Shown: positions 1 through 9,670, counted from the first letter of the stretch. The stretch is DNA of 64,000 nt from Pseudomonas hunanensis (GCF_013393325.1 NZ_QJRC01000072.1:62001-126000), one strand, 5' to 3'. Numbers and translations are program-made. The notes: a model not told the origin generated them from the sequence alone.

Positions 1-1659
1 GGTACGCAGCACATTGCGCATTTGCCGCACGTTCCCCGGCCAGGTGAATTCGAGCAGTGCCTGCCGCGCCCTGGGCTCGATGTCGATCAACTGCCCCTGC
101 GCCTCCTGGCGCAGCAGGAAGTCCAGCAACTGCGCCTTGTCACTGCGCTCACGCACCGCTGGCAACGCCACTTCCAGGCCATTGAGGCGGTAATAAAGGT
201 CTTCGCGGAAACTGCCCTGCTCTACCCGCTCCAGCAAGTCACGGTGGGTGGCGCTGACAATGCGCACGTCCACCGCCTGCGGCTCGCCCCCGATCGGCAC
301 CACCTGGCGCTCCTCCAGTACCCGCAGCAGGCGGGTTTGCAGGGCCAGCGGCATGTCGCCGATCTCGTCCAGCAGCAAGGTGCCGCCGTCAGCCTGCAGC
401 AGCTTGCCGCGCATGCCTTCCTTGCGCGCGCCGGTAAAACTGCCGCCACGGTACCCGAACAGCTCACTCTCGATCAGGCTTTCTGGGATCGACGCACAGT
501 TGATGGCAACGAACGGCTTGCCGCGTCGCTCACTGGCCTGATGCACAGCCTGGGCGAAGGCCTCCTTGCCACAACCGGTCTCGCCGCGCAGCAGCAAGGG
601 CACATCGCGCTCGAACACCCGCACGCTGCGCCGGAAGTCGTTTTGCAACGCCGGGTCGAGCAGGCAGACCAGCGGCTCCACTTCGCACGCGGGCCGCGGC
701 TGAGCGGCTGGCACCGACCATACCGGCGCCCGGGCCTGCCCTCGCAGGCTGGCGAACACCTGGCGGCCGTCCAGGGTACGCAGCGGCCAGGCGGTGCTGC
801 CGCCGGGCGTGGCGCGGCTGAACAATTCGTCATGGCTGCAGGCAAAAAATCGCTCCAATGGTTTGCCCAGCACACCGCCCCGCACAGTGCCCAGCAGGTT
901 AAGTGCGCTCTGGTTGGCAGCGCAAATGCGCCCATCGCCGTCGAACGCCAGCAAGCCTTCGCTGAACAAGCCGACCGACTCGGCCTGCAGGTGAAAACGC
1001 AGCAGCCATTGCTGCTCGAAATGGCGAAGGAAGTAACAGCTTTCGATCATCTTCGCCGACAGGTTGACCAACGCCATGGTGTGGAACTGGCTTTGCCGTG
1101 ATACGTCAGGACGCGCCGAGGACACGTCGAGTACCGCCAGCAACTCGCCATGCGGGTCGAACACTGGGCTGGCCGAGCAGGTCAGGCCGGTGTGGCGGCC
1201 ACGGAAGTGCTCGTTCTGGTGGATAGTCAGCGCTTGGCGCTCGACCAGGCAGGTGCCGATGCCATTGGTGCCCTCGCGCGCCTCGCTCCAGTCGGCGCCC
1301 AGCCACAGCCCGGCACGCTCGAAGCTACGCCGCTCGGTGGGGGCGCTGACACAGTTGAGGATCACCCCGCGGGCGTCGGTCAGCAGCACTGCGTGGCCCG
1401 CGCCGGAAAGCTGCTGGTGCAGGCTGTTCATTTCATGGTCGGCAATTTGCAACACCTGGCGCAGGCGCTCGCGGCTTTCCAGCAGGCGCCCATGCTCAAG
1501 CACCACCGGGGCTTCGATCACCGTAGGGTCGAGGTGGTAGTCCTCCAGGCAGCGCAGCCAGGAGCGGGCGATGGACGGGTCACTGCCGCCCTCCCCAGCC
1601 CGACCATGGGCAACGCTATGGACCTGCTGGGCATGGCGACTGAAAGGGTTGCTCTGCAT
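1..1659 (-). CDS. eatR: sigma-54-dependent activator of ethanolamine catabolism, AcoR/EatR type (3' end cut by window edge)
   Basis: Reading the minus strand from an ATG at 1659 gives 553 uninterrupted codons that run off the window. The N-terminal ~300 residues form a GAF/PAS-like sensor region. The AAA+ domain follows, with Walker A GETGCGKE near residue 359, the sigma-54 contact loop as GSFTGA near 405, and Walker B LLLDEIGDM near 430. The visible end, WPGNVRQMRNVLRT, lies shortly before where the C-terminal Fis-type HTH should begin, so that HTH is outside the window. This is the domain order of AcoR-family enhancer-binding proteins. It is divergent from exaC, and the P. aeruginosa eat locus has the same arrangement, so control of the flanking exaC and eat-eutBC units is inferred. 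A GGAG Shine-Dalgarno sequence precedes the ATG. Confidence 0.88.
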   Translation of the reverse strand, partial: MQSNPFSRHAQQVHSVAHGRAGEGGSDPSIARSWLRCLEDYHLDPTVIEAPVVLEHGRLLESRERLRQVLQIADHEMNSLHQQLSGAGHAVLLTDARGVILNCVSAPTERRSFERAGLWLGADWSEAREGTNGIGTCLVERQALTIHQNEHFRGRHTGLTCSASPVFDPHGELLAVLDVSSARPDVSRQSQFHTMALVNLSAKMIESCYFLRHFEQQWLLRFHLQAESVGLFSEGLLAFDGDGRICAANQSALNLLGTVRGGVLGKPLERFFACSHDELFSRATPGGSTAWPLRTLDGRQVFASLRGQARAPVWSVPAAQPRPACEVEPLVCLLDPALQNDFRRSVRVFERDVPLLLRGETGCGKEAFAQAVHQASERRGKPFVAINCASIPESLIESELFGYRGGSFTGARKEGMRGKLLQADGGTLLLDEIGDMPLALQTRLLRVLEERQVVPIGGEPQAVDVRIVSATHRDLLERVEQGSFREDLYYRLNGLEVALPAVRERSDKAQLLDFLLRQEAQGQLIDIEPRARQALLEFTWPGNVRQMRNVLRT

Positions 1660-1732
1660 TGTTGTAGTTCTCCGCAGATAGAGCGTCAGCCCAGCATCCT
1701 CCACCCGGAAAGGCTTTGCAATGCACGCGCCT

Positions 1733-1763
1733 GTGACGTGTCGCAAATGGCACAAAATGTCAC
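1733..1763. promoter_or_regulatory. candidate upstream activator site for EatR
   Basis: An inverted repeat with outer arms GTGAC (1733) and GTCAC (1759) and imperfect inner half-sites TGTCGC and GGCACA lies about 90-120 bp upstream of the -24/-12 promoter at 1851. That is a normal distance for an enhancer bound by an AcoR-type activator. The assignment to EatR is an inference from position and dyad symmetry. Confidence 0.4.
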
Positions 1764-1850
1764 CCAGCGCGTACCGGCGCCGGCACAGCGACTGTTGATC
1801 AGCGCCGTGATACTGACCCAAGTCATTGATTTGCCTGGCACAGCCAACGC

Positions 1851-1866
1851 TGGCCCAACCTTTGCT
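1851..1866 (+). promoter_or_regulatory. sigma-54 (-24/-12) promoter of exaC
   Basis: TGGCCCAACCTTTGCT matches the sigma-54 consensus TGGCACG-N4-TTGCW, with the invariant GG and GC at the required spacing. It lies about 47 bp before the exaC ATG. A weaker overlapping candidate with the same GG-GC spacing starts at 1836. The neighbouring sigma-54 activator gene supports the call. Confidence 0.75.
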
Positions 1867-1913
1867 CTACGCTTTTCAACTCCCTAACAAACACAATAGC
1901 CAGGAGACACACC

Positions 1914-3434
1914 ATGCGTTACGCACATCCCGGTACCGAAGGCGCGAAGGTTTCCTTCAAGAGCCGCTACGGCAACTACATCGGTGGTGAGTTCGTTCCT
2001 CCGGTAAAGGGGCAGTACTTCGAAAATACCTCCCCGGTGAATGGCAAGCTGATCGCTGAATTCCCTCGCTCCACTGCCGAAGACATCGACAAGGCCCTGG
2101 ATGCCGCCCATGCTGCGGCCGACGCCTGGGGCCGCACGTCGGTGCAGGACCGCTCCAACGTTCTGCTGAAGATTGCCGACCGTATCGAGCAGAACCTCGA
2201 GCTGCTGGCCATTACCGAAACCTGGGACAACGGCAAGCCAATCCGCGAAACCCTAAACGCCGACATCCCGCTGGCGGTCGACCACTTCCGCTACTTCGCT
2301 GGCTGCATCCGCGCCCAGGAAGGCGGCGCGGCCGAGATCAACGAAGGCACCGTGGCCTATCACATCCATGAGCCGCTGGGCGTGGTCGGGCAGATCATCC
2401 CGTGGAACTTCCCGATCCTGATGGCGGCCTGGAAGCTGGCGCCCGCGCTGGCCGCGGGTAACTGCGTGGTGCTCAAGCCTGCCGAGCAAACGCCCCTGGG
2501 CATCACCGTGCTGCTGGAAGTGATCGGCGACCTGCTGCCACCTGGCGTGCTGAACGTGGTGCAAGGCTATGGCCGCGAAGCCGGTGAAGCCCTGGCCACC
2601 AGCAAGCGCATCGCCAAGATCGCCTTCACCGGCTCGACCCCGGTTGGCTCGCACATCATGAAATGCGCCGCCGAGAACATCATCCCGTCAACTGTCGAAC
2701 TGGGCGGCAAATCGCCGAACGTGTACTTCGAAGACATCATGCAAGCCGAGCCAAGCTTCATCGAGAAGGCGGCCGAAGGCATGGTGCTGGCATTCTTCAA
2801 CCAGGGCGAAGTGTGCACCTGCCCATCGCGGGCACTGGTACAGGAGTCGATCTACCCGCAGTTCATGGAAGTGGTGATGAAGAAGGTGCTGCAGATCAAG
2901 CGCGGCGACCCGCTGGACACCGACACCATGGTCGGCGCCCAGGCCTCGCAGCAGCAGTTCGAGAAGATTCTGTCGTACCTCGACATCGCCCAGAAGGAAG
3001 GCGCCGAGCTGCTGACCGGCGGCAAGGTGGAAAAACTGGAAGGCTCGCTGGCCACCGGTTACTACATCCAACCGACCCTGCTCAAGGGCAACAACAAGAT
3101 GCGCGTGTTCCAGGAAGAAATCTTCGGCCCGGTGGTCAGCGTCACCACCTTCAAGGACGAAGCCGAAGCGCTGGCGATTGCCAACGACACCGAGTTCGGC
3201 CTGGGCGCCGGCGTATGGACCCGCGACATCAACCGTGCCTACCGCATGGGCCGTGGCATCAAGGCTGGCCGTGTATGGACCAACTGCTACCACCTGTACC
3301 CGGCGCATGCCGCGTTTGGCGGGTACAAGAAGTCCGGTGTTGGCCGTGAGACGCACAAGATGATGCTCGACCACTATCAGCAGACCAAGAACCTGCTGGT
3401 GAGCTACGACATCAATCCGCTGGGCTTCTTCTAA
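1914..3434 (+). CDS. exaC: NAD+-dependent acetaldehyde dehydrogenase (ExaC/AldB type)
   Basis: A 506-residue full-length aldehyde dehydrogenase. The NAD-binding Rossmann region includes [19 protein letters not shown] and [11 protein letters not shown]. The general-base Glu262 lies in VELGGKSP, and the catalytic nucleophile is Cys301 in [12 protein letters not shown]. The C-terminus ends in NPLGFF as in ExaC/AldB enzymes. The ATG is preceded by CCAGGAGACACACC, a strong ribosome site. It oxidises acetaldehyde to acetate and so takes the aldehyde released by EutBC, downstream on the same strand. Control by EatR through the sigma-54 promoter at 1851 is inferred. Confidence 0.93.
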   Translation: MRYAHPGTEGAKVSFKSRYGNYIGGEFVPPVKGQYFENTSPVNGKLIAEFPRSTAEDIDKALDAAHAAADAWGRTSVQDRSNVLLKIADRIEQNLELLAITETWDNGKPIRETLNADIPLAVDHFRYFAGCIRAQEGGAAEINEGTVAYHIHEPLGVVGQIIPWNFPILMAAWKLAPALAAGNCVVLKPAEQTPLGITVLLEVIGDLLPPGVLNVVQGYGREAGEALATSKRIAKIAFTGSTPVGSHIMKCAAENIIPSTVELGGKSPNVYFEDIMQAEPSFIEKAAEGMVLAFFNQGEVCTCPSRALVQESIYPQFMEVVMKKVLQIKRGDPLDTDTMVGAQASQQQFEKILSYLDIAQKEGAELLTGGKVEKLEGSLATGYYIQPTLLKGNNKMRVFQEEIFGPVVSVTTFKDEAEALAIANDTEFGLGAGVWTRDINRAYRMGRGIKAGRVWTNCYHLYPAHAAFGGYKKSGVGRETHKMMLDHYQQTKNLLVSYDINPLGFF

Positions 3435-3440
3435 TCCGCG

Positions 3441-3537
3441 TCGCGGCCCTCGCGGGCTCGCCCGCTCCCACAAGCTCTGCACATGACTTGAATGTTGTGC
3501 AATCCCTGTGAGGGCGGGCAAGCGCGCGACGAGGCCG
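3441..3537. repeat. pair of degenerate REP elements in inverted orientation (BIME)
   Basis: The block around 3441-3472 (GCGGCCCTCGCGGGCTCGCC..) and the block around 3508-3537 (GGGCGGGCAAGCGCGC..) are diverged, roughly inverted copies of the P. putida REP palindrome. They flank a spacer containing the inverted hexamers TGCACA (3478) and TGTGCA (3496). The pair follows the exaC stop and may stabilise or end that transcript. The divergence makes exact borders uncertain. Confidence 0.6.
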
Positions 3538-3584
3538 GGCCTGCATTTAACAATGCCAAAGCGGTTGCCGTGCACCAACCGCTC

Positions 3585-3600
3585 TGGCTCGCTTCCTGCA
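3585..3600 (+). promoter_or_regulatory. sigma-54 (-24/-12) promoter of eat-eutBC
   Basis: TGGCTCGCTTCCTGCA matches TGGCACG-N4-TTGCA at all but two consensus positions and keeps GG and GC at the required spacing. It is 60 bp upstream of the eat ATG. Together with the exaC promoter it suggests that EatR drives two units. Confidence 0.72.
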
Positions 3601-3660
3601 GTACCCATCACCATCGGCCCGGAACCCTTCCGGCCACCAAGAAAAACAACAGGTGAAACT

Positions 3661-5109
3661 ATGCCAAGCGATCATTCCGCCGGCTCGCCGGCAGGCTCTT
3701 CCGTAGACTTCGAAAAAGTCGGTTCGGACTATTTCCAGCAACGTGAACTGAAAAAAGGCGCCGCCGGCTGGGTACTGCTGGTCGGCCTGGGCGTGGCCTA
3801 TGTCATCTCCGGCGACTACGCTGGCTGGAACTTCGGCCTGGCCCAGGGCGGCTGGGGTGGCATGTTCCTGGCCACCCTGCTGATGGCCACCATGTACCTG
3901 TGCATGTGTTTCTCGTTGGCCGAGCTGTCGTCGATGATCCCCACCGCAGGCGGCGGCTACGGCTTTGCCCGCAGCGCCTTCGGCCCGTGGGGCGGCTTCC
4001 TGACCGGGACGGCGATCCTCATCGAATACGCCATCGCACCCGCCGCCATCGCCGTGTTCATCGGCGCCTACTGCCAGTCACTGTTCGGCATCGGCGGCTG
4101 GATGATCTACCTGGCGTTCTACATCGTGTTCATCGGCATCCACATCTTTGGCGTGGGTGAGGCGTTGAAGCTGATGTTCATCATCACCGCTATCGCGGCC
4201 ATCGCCCTGGCGGTGTTCCTGGTGAGCATGGTGCCCCATTTTGATGCAGCCAACCTGTTCGACATCGCCAAAACGGACGCGGTAGGCGCCAGCAGCTTCC
4301 TGCCGTTCGGCTATGTCGGTGTGTGGGCGGCGATTCCTTACGCCATCTGGTTCTTCCTTGCCGTAGAAGGTGTGCCACTGGCCGCCGAAGAAACCAAGAA
4401 CCCCAAGCGCGACCTGCCACGCGGCCTGATCGGTGCCATGCTGGTACTGCTGGCCTTCGCCCTGCTGATCTTGGTGGTCGGGCCTGGCGGTGCGGGGTCC
4501 GAAGCCCTGAAAGCGTCCGGTAACCCGCTGGTCGAGGCATTGTCCAAGGCCTACGGCGGCAACACCTGGATGGGCGGTTTCGTCAACCTGGTGGGCCTGG
4601 CCGGGCTGATCGCCAGCTTCTTCTCGATCATCTACGCCTATTCCCGGCAGATCTTCGCCCTGTCCCGCGCGGGCTACCTGCCCCGCAAATTGTCGCAAAC
4701 CAACAAGAGCAAGGCCCCGGTGCTGGCTTTGATCATCCCTGGCATCATCGGTTTTGCCTTGTCGCTGACCGGCCAGGGTGACCTGCTGATCCTGGTTGCC
4801 GTATTCGGCGCTACCCTGTCTTACGTGCTGATGATGGCCGCGCACATCACCTTGCGCATCCGCCGGCCGAAGATGGAACGCCCATACCGCACCCCGGGTG
4901 GCGTCTTCACCTCGGGCGTAGCCTTGGTGCTGGCGTGCATCGCCGTGGTCGCCGGCTTCCTGGTCGACCCACGGGTGGTGATTGGCGCCGCAGTGATCTA
5001 TGCGGTATTAATTGCCTACTTTGCTTTCTACAGCCGCCACCACCTGGTCGCGGGCACACCGGAAGAGGAATTCGCCGCGATCCAGAAGGCCGAAGAGGCC
5101 CTGCACTGA
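3661..5109 (+). CDS. eat: ethanolamine permease (APC superfamily)
   Basis: A 482-residue inner-membrane transporter with about twelve hydrophobic segments. The N-terminal region has the glycine-rich stretch VISGDYAGWNFGLAQGG typical of ethanolamine permeases; the middle carries AVEGVPLAAEETKNPKRDLP, a typical APC loop. The ATG at 3661 is chosen over upstream in-frame starts because AGGTGAAACT immediately precedes it and residues before it would overlap the promoter. The gene lies directly upstream of eutB with a 46-bp gap, so substrate import and cleavage are probably co-transcribed. Ethanolamine specificity is inferred from family resemblance and context. Confidence 0.9.
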   Translation: MPSDHSAGSPAGSSVDFEKVGSDYFQQRELKKGAAGWVLLVGLGVAYVISGDYAGWNFGLAQGGWGGMFLATLLMATMYLCMCFSLAELSSMIPTAGGGYGFARSAFGPWGGFLTGTAILIEYAIAPAAIAVFIGAYCQSLFGIGGWMIYLAFYIVFIGIHIFGVGEALKLMFIITAIAAIALAVFLVSMVPHFDAANLFDIAKTDAVGASSFLPFGYVGVWAAIPYAIWFFLAVEGVPLAAEETKNPKRDLPRGLIGAMLVLLAFALLILVVGPGGAGSEALKASGNPLVEALSKAYGGNTWMGGFVNLVGLAGLIASFFSIIYAYSRQIFALSRAGYLPRKLSQTNKSKAPVLALIIPGIIGFALSLTGQGDLLILVAVFGATLSYVLMMAAHITLRIRRPKMERPYRTPGGVFTSGVALVLACIAVVAGFLVDPRVVIGAAVIYAVLIAYFAFYSRHHLVAGTPEEEFAAIQKAEEALH

Positions 5110-5122
5110 TCGCCGCCACCCG

Positions 5123-5140
5123 CCGCGGGGCAACCCGCGG
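5123..5140 (+). other. intercistronic hairpin between eat and eutB
   Basis: CCGCGGG and CCCGCGG form a perfect 7-bp stem with loop GCAA, ending just before the eutB ribosome site CTGGAGA. There is no U-tract, so it is not a standard terminator. It could protect the eat message or adjust the eat:eutB ratio. Confidence 0.5.
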
Positions 5141-5155
5141 CTCTGGAGATTCTGT

Positions 5156-6550
5156 ATGGCAAGTTTCGTACACACGGTCGGCCACCTGGTCTACCGCTTC
5201 GACAGCCTCAAGGACGTAATGGCCAAGGCCAGCCCGGCACGCTCGGGGGACTACCTGGCGGGCGTCGCGGCCAGCAACGACGGCGAACGTGTCGCGGCGC
5301 AGATGGCGTTGGCCAATATCCCACTGACGCACTTCCTCAACGAAGCCCTGATCCCTTACGAGGATGACGAGGTCACCCGCCTTATCGTCGATACACACGA
5401 CGCCCAGGCTTTCGCCCCGGTCAGCCACCTGACCGTGGGCGGCCTGCGCGACTGGCTGCTCAGCGAAGAGGCCAATGAAGACAGCCTTCGCGCCCTGGCG
5501 CCCGGGCTGACACCCGAAATGGCGGCAGCGGTGTCGAAGATCATGCGCGTGCAGGACCTGGTGCTGGTGGCGCAGAAGATCCGCGTGGTCACGCGCTTTC
5601 GCGGCACCATGGGCCTGCGCGGGCGCCTGTCGACGCGGTTGCAACCCAACCACCCGACCGACGAACCGGCCGGCATTGCCGCCAGCATTCTCGACGGCCT
5701 GCTGTACGGCAACGGCGACGCCATGATCGGCATCAACCCGGCCACCGACAGCATCGCCTCGATCTGCGCCCTGCTGGAAATGCTCGATGCCATCATCCAA
5801 CGCTACGACATCCCTACCCAGTCCTGCGTGCTGACCCACGTCACCACCTCGATCGAAGCGATCAACCGTGGCGTGCCCCTGGACCTGGTGTTCCAGTCCA
5901 TCGCCGGCACCGAGGCAGCCAACGCTGGCTTCGGTATCAACCTGAACGTGTTGCAGGAAGGCTACGAAGCCGGCCTGTCGTTGAAACGTGGCACCCTTGG
6001 GCAAAACCTGATGTATTTCGAAACCGGCCAGGGCAGCGCACTGTCGGCCAACGCCCACCATGGCGTCGACCAGCAAACCTGCGAAACCCGCGCCTATGCC
6101 GTGGCCCGCCACTTCAAGCCGTTTCTGGTCAACACCGTGGTCGGCTTCATTGGCCCGGAGTACCTGTACAACGGCAAGCAGATCATCCGCGCGGGCCTTG
6201 AAGACCACTTCTGCGGCAAGCTGCTGGGTGTGCCGATGGGCTGCGACATCTGCTACACCAACCACGCCGAAGCCGACCAGGATGACATGGACACCCTGCT
6301 GACCTTGCTGGGTGTGGCCGGGATCAACTTCATCATGGGCATCCCCGGCTCCGACGACATCATGCTCAACTACCAGACCACCTCGTTCCATGACGCGCTG
6401 TACGCGCGCCAGACCCTCGGCCTGAAGCCTGGGCCGGAATTCGAGGCATGGCTGGCCCGCACCGGCATCTTCACCCAGGCCGATGGCCGGGTGCGCTTTG
6501 GTGACAACCTGCCACCGGCCTTTCGCCAGGCCCTGGCACAGCTTGCATAG
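5156..6550 (+). CDS. eutB: ethanolamine ammonia-lyase large subunit
   Basis: A 464-residue protein with the EutB TIM-barrel sequence throughout, e.g. [40 protein letters not shown]-like [37 protein letters not shown] and [20 protein letters not shown]. EutB binds ethanolamine and, with EutC and adenosylcobalamin, converts it to acetaldehyde and ammonia in the cytoplasm. The ATG at 5156 follows CTGGAGATTCTGT; in-frame codons upstream overlap eat and do not resemble EutB. No microcompartment genes are present, as expected for the short pseudomonad pathway. Confidence 0.95.
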   Translation: MASFVHTVGHLVYRFDSLKDVMAKASPARSGDYLAGVAASNDGERVAAQMALANIPLTHFLNEALIPYEDDEVTRLIVDTHDAQAFAPVSHLTVGGLRDWLLSEEANEDSLRALAPGLTPEMAAAVSKIMRVQDLVLVAQKIRVVTRFRGTMGLRGRLSTRLQPNHPTDEPAGIAASILDGLLYGNGDAMIGINPATDSIASICALLEMLDAIIQRYDIPTQSCVLTHVTTSIEAINRGVPLDLVFQSIAGTEAANAGFGINLNVLQEGYEAGLSLKRGTLGQNLMYFETGQGSALSANAHHGVDQQTCETRAYAVARHFKPFLVNTVVGFIGPEYLYNGKQIIRAGLEDHFCGKLLGVPMGCDICYTNHAEADQDDMDTLLTLLGVAGINFIMGIPGSDDIMLNYQTTSFHDALYARQTLGLKPGPEFEAWLARTGIFTQADGRVRFGDNLPPAFRQALAQLA

Positions 6551-6558
6551 GGACGACC

Positions 6559-7377
6559 ATGGACCATCGCACGCCTACCCCCGACAACCCTTGGCTGGCC
6601 CTGCGCAACCTGACCCCGGCGCGCATCGCCCTGGGCCGCACCGGCACCAGCCTGCCGACCGGCGCGCAACTGGACTTCCAGTTCGCCCATGCCCAGGCCC
6701 GCGATGCCGTACACCTGGCCTTCGACCACGCCGGCCTGGCCAGCCAGCTGAGTGATCGCGGGCGCGACAGCCTGGTGCTGCACAGCGCCGCCAGCGACCG
6801 CCACCAGTACCTGCAGCGCCCGGACTTGGGGCGACGGCTGAACGAAGACTCGATTGCCACCCTGCGCCAGCACACCCAGGCCAACCCCGGCGGCGTCGAC
6901 CTGGCCATCGTGGTCGCCGACGGCCTCTCGGCGCTGGCCGTGCATCGCCACACCCTGCCGTTTCTGAACCGCTTCGAGGAGCAGGCCGCCGCGGACGGCT
7001 GGACCAGCGCCCCGGTGGTGCTGGTGCAGCAAGGCCGTGTGGCAGTGGCCGATGAGGTCGGCGAGCTGCTCGGCGCACGCATGACAGTGATGCTGATCGG
7101 CGAACGCCCGGGGCTGAGTTCGCCTGACAGCCTGGGCTTGTATTTCACCTATGCACCGAAGGTTGGCCTGACCGACGCCTACCGCAACTGCATTTCCAAC
7201 ATCCGCCTGGAGGGGCTGAGCTATGGCATGGCGGCTCACCGCCTGCTGTACTTGATGCGCGAAGCCTGCCGGCGCCAACTTTCCGGGGTGAATTTGAAGG
7301 ACGAGGCCGAGGTCCATAGCCTGGAGAGTGAAGGCAGTGCCAGCCAGAAAGGTAACTTCCTGCTCGGCAAAGGGTAA
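6559..7377 (+). CDS. eutC: ethanolamine ammonia-lyase small subunit
   Basis: A 272-residue EutC. Recognisable stretches are [21 protein letters not shown] near the N-terminus, [53 protein letters not shown] and [15 protein letters not shown]. EutC with EutB forms the cobalamin-binding face of the enzyme. It begins 8 bp after the eutB stop, with GGGACGACC before the ATG, so the two subunits are translationally coupled or nearly so. Length is within the usual range of about 270-295. Confidence 0.94.
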   Translation: MDHRTPTPDNPWLALRNLTPARIALGRTGTSLPTGAQLDFQFAHAQARDAVHLAFDHAGLASQLSDRGRDSLVLHSAASDRHQYLQRPDLGRRLNEDSIATLRQHTQANPGGVDLAIVVADGLSALAVHRHTLPFLNRFEEQAAADGWTSAPVVLVQQGRVAVADEVGELLGARMTVMLIGERPGLSSPDSLGLYFTYAPKVGLTDAYRNCISNIRLEGLSYGMAAHRLLYLMREACRRQLSGVNLKDEAEVHSLESEGSASQKGNFLLGKG

Positions 7378-7485
7378 AAAACATGTCACGGAAGGCGGAT
7401 TGCACTTGTGCCGCGCATTGGGCAGCATGCCCTTGAAAGCTGCTGGCATTCCGCTGTTTCCCAAAATGGACTCTGAGGGCCGCAC

Positions 7486-7944
7486 ATGCGCATCATCAAG
7501 GCAACCCTGGAACACCTCGACCTGCTCACGCCATTGTTCGTCAAATACCGCGAGTTCTATGGTCAGCTGCCCTACCCCGACAGCTCGCGCAGCTTTTTGG
7601 AAAAGCGCCTGAAACGGGATGAATCGGTGATCTACCTGGCGCTACCGGATGATGACGACAGCAAACTGATGGGCTTCTGCCAGCTGTACCCCAGCTACTC
7701 GTCGCTGTCATTGAAGCGGGTGTGGATTCTCAACGATATCTATGTAGCCGAAGACTCGCGGCGCATGCTGGTGGCCGACCACCTGATGCGCGAAGCGAAG
7801 AAAATGGCCAAGGACACCAACGCCGTACGCATGCGGGTGTCGACCAGCGCGGACAACGAAGTCGCACACAAGACTTACGAATCCATCGGTTTTCGCGAAG
7901 ACACCGAGTTCAAGAGCTATATCCTGCCGATCAGCCAGGATTGA
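7486..7944 (+). CDS. GNAT-family N-acetyltransferase
   Basis: A 152-residue protein with the GNAT fold pattern. An N-terminal MRIIKATLEHLDLLTPLF strand-helix is followed by LMGFCQLYPSYSS, a central WILNDIYVAEDSRRMLVADHLMREAKKMA (acetyl-CoA-binding turn, with R-R-M-L-V replacing the usual Q/R-x-x-G-x-G/A) and a closing NEVAHKTYESIGFRED. It probably transfers acetyl from acetyl-CoA to an amine; the substrate cannot be told. Its link to the upstream eut genes is doubtful, since a 108-bp gap separates them. Confidence 0.82.
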   Translation: MRIIKATLEHLDLLTPLFVKYREFYGQLPYPDSSRSFLEKRLKRDESVIYLALPDDDDSKLMGFCQLYPSYSSLSLKRVWILNDIYVAEDSRRMLVADHLMREAKKMAKDTNAVRMRVSTSADNEVAHKTYESIGFREDTEFKSYILPISQD

Positions 7945-7947
7945 CCG

Positions 7948-7989
7948 GTGGCGGCCTTTTCGCGGGCACGCCCCCGAAGAGGCCGCCAC
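7948..7989. repeat. REP-type palindrome downstream of the GNAT gene
   Basis: Arms GTGGCGGCCTTTTCGCGGG and CCCCGAAGAGGCCGCCAC pair nearly completely around a short loop. The core is the P. putida REP sequence. It begins 3 bp after the stop codon and probably acts as a message 3' end. Confidence 0.75.
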
Positions 7990-8032
7990 AGGATTACCTC
8001 TATCGTAACCCCCCGCTACAAACTCCCCGGGC

Positions 8033-8056
8033 ATGTTCCTGACTTAGCCGTATAAT
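8033..8056 (+). promoter_or_regulatory. candidate sigma-70 promoter of the dedA gene
   Basis: A perfect -10 hexamer TATAAT at 8051-8056 lies 76 bp before the dedA start codon. The -35 region is weak, so only the -10 is well supported. Confidence 0.45.
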
Positions 8057-8131
8057 GCCTCTTCTGTCATGTGTGAAATTTTACCCATCCCCAGGTAACC
8101 GAGCCTACGCCCCAGAACACAGGTGCTGTAC

Positions 8132-8779
8132 ATGGATTTCAACCCGCTGGACCTTATCCTGCATCTCGATGCTTACCTCGATCTGCTGGTCACCAATTAC
8201 GGTCCCTGGATCTACGCCATCCTGTTCACCGTGATCTTCTGCGAAACCGGGCTGGTGGTAATGCCCTTCCTGCCGGGCGATTCGCTGCTGTTCATCGCCG
8301 GCGCCGTGGCTGCGGGTGGCGGTATGGACCCTGTCCTGCTGGCCGGCCTGCTGATGGTTGCCGCGATCCTGGGTGACAGCACCAATTACGTGATCGGCCG
8401 AACGGCCGGCGAGCGCTTGTTCAACAACCCCAACTCCAAGATATTCCGCCGCGATTACCTGCAACGCACCCACGAGTTCTATGAACGCCATGGCGGCAAG
8501 ACCGTGACCCTCGCACGCTTCCTGCCCATCCTGCGCACCTTCGCGCCGTTCGTCGCCGGCATCGCCCACATGCATTACCCACGCTTCCTTGGCTTCAGTG
8601 TCGCCGGCTCGCTGCTGTGGGTCGGCGGGCTGGTCACCCTGGGTTATTTCTTCGGCAACGTGCCGTTCATCAAGCAGCACCTGTCGCTGATGGTGGTGGG
8701 CATTATCATCCTGTCGCTGGTGCCGATGATTCTAGGCCTGCTGCGTGGGCGTCTGGGCCGCACGGCCAAGGCTCACTGA
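8132..8779 (+). CDS. DedA-family membrane protein
   Basis: A 215-residue protein with five or six membrane segments. It shows the family signatures FCETGLVVMPFLPGDSLLF, GDSTNYVIGRTAGERLF, the FYERHGGKTVTLARFLPILRTFAPFVAGI motif with its essential arginines, and a C-terminal hydrophobic hairpin. DedA proteins act in lipid-carrier or phospholipid translocation at the inner membrane. The ATG at 8132 is preferred to the GTG at 8123 because AGG at 8121 then sits at a good distance. It ends 21 bp before mtfA and may be co-transcribed with it. Confidence 0.9.
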   Translation: MDFNPLDLILHLDAYLDLLVTNYGPWIYAILFTVIFCETGLVVMPFLPGDSLLFIAGAVAAGGGMDPVLLAGLLMVAAILGDSTNYVIGRTAGERLFNNPNSKIFRRDYLQRTHEFYERHGGKTVTLARFLPILRTFAPFVAGIAHMHYPRFLGFSVAGSLLWVGGLVTLGYFFGNVPFIKQHLSLMVVGIIILSLVPMILGLLRGRLGRTAKAH

Positions 8780-8800
8780 ACACGCACAAGAGCAACCGGC

Positions 8801-9616
8801 ATGTGGTCATTCAGCGCCTGGCGGCGCAAGCGCACTCTGGCGCGTTACCCGATCACGCCACAGCAATGGCAGGCCGTACGCGAGCGCCTGCCCATGCTGG
8901 ACGGCATCACTGACGCAGAAGACCAATGGCTGCGCGAAGCCTGCATCCTGTTCCTGCTCGACAAGCACCTCACCTGCCTGCCCGGCGTCGAACTGGACGA
9001 CGAGCAGCGCCTGTTGCTGGCCGCCCAGGCACAGTTGCCACTGCTGCACCTGGGCGAGCTGAACTGGTACCAGGGCTTCCACGAAATCATCCTGTACCCC
9101 GACGACTTCAAGAGCCCCCAGCGGCACCGCGATGCCAGTGGCGTGGAGCATGTGTGGGACGGCGAGCACAGCGGCGAAGCCTGGCAACAGGGGCCGATCA
9201 TCCTCGCCTGGAACGGCGTGCTGGGCAGCGGTGGCTGGGAGGCCTACAACCTGGTCATCCATGAGCTGGCGCACAAGCTCGACATGCTCAACGGCGATGC
9301 CAACGGCCTGCCACCACTGCACAGCGGCATGCCGGTGGATGAGTGGGCAACAGCCATGCAGCAGGCTTACGACGACCTCAGCCGCCAGTTGGATGCCGAC
9401 CCTGACGCCGAAACCGCCATCGACCCATACGCTGCAGAAAACCCGGCAGAATTCTTTGCCGTCACCAGCGAATACTTCTTTAGTGCCCCCGACCTGCTGC
9501 ATCAGGCTTATCCACAGGTCTACCGCCAGTTGTCGCAGTTCTACCGGCAAGACCCGCTGGCGCGCCTTTGCCGGCTGCAGGCCGAACACCCCGAGTACCG
9601 CGAAAGCCACGCCTGA
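8801..9616 (+). CDS. mtfA: MtfA-type zinc peptidase (M90 family)
   Basis: A 271-residue cytosolic metallopeptidase. The zincin motif HELAHKLD places zinc ligands at His154 and His158 with catalytic Glu155; a further ligand is expected in the ENPAEFFAVTSEYFF segment, also typical of the family. The N-terminus begins MWSFSAWRRKR. In E. coli the homologue MtfA interacts with the glucose repressor Mlc; whether that role holds in a pseudomonad is unknown. The start ATG follows GAGCAACCGGC, a weak ribosome site. Confidence 0.87.
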   Translation: MWSFSAWRRKRTLARYPITPQQWQAVRERLPMLDGITDAEDQWLREACILFLLDKHLTCLPGVELDDEQRLLLAAQAQLPLLHLGELNWYQGFHEIILYPDDFKSPQRHRDASGVEHVWDGEHSGEAWQQGPIILAWNGVLGSGGWEAYNLVIHELAHKLDMLNGDANGLPPLHSGMPVDEWATAMQQAYDDLSRQLDADPDAETAIDPYAAENPAEFFAVTSEYFFSAPDLLHQAYPQVYRQLSQFYRQDPLARLCRLQAEHPEYRESHA

Positions 9617-9640
9617 CGGGGCCGCACATCAGGCCAGACG

Positions 9641-9670
9641 TGGCATGCCCCGGCAGAATGTGCCTATAAT
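9641..9670 (+). promoter_or_regulatory. candidate sigma-70 promoter of ppa
   Basis: TATAAT at 9665-9670 lies 40 bp before the ppa ATG. TGGCAT at 9641 is a poor -35 with an 18-bp spacer. Confidence 0.5.

Noticed and set aside
3435..3660. In-frame upstream start extending eat to 533 residues
   Set aside because: The extension would run through the REP region and the sigma-54 promoter; ATG at 3661 has the ribosome site and family N-terminus.
4907..6391. Minus-strand open frame opposite eat/eutB
   Set aside because: Shadow of eutB; composition dominated by Gly/His/Gln/Val with no motif.
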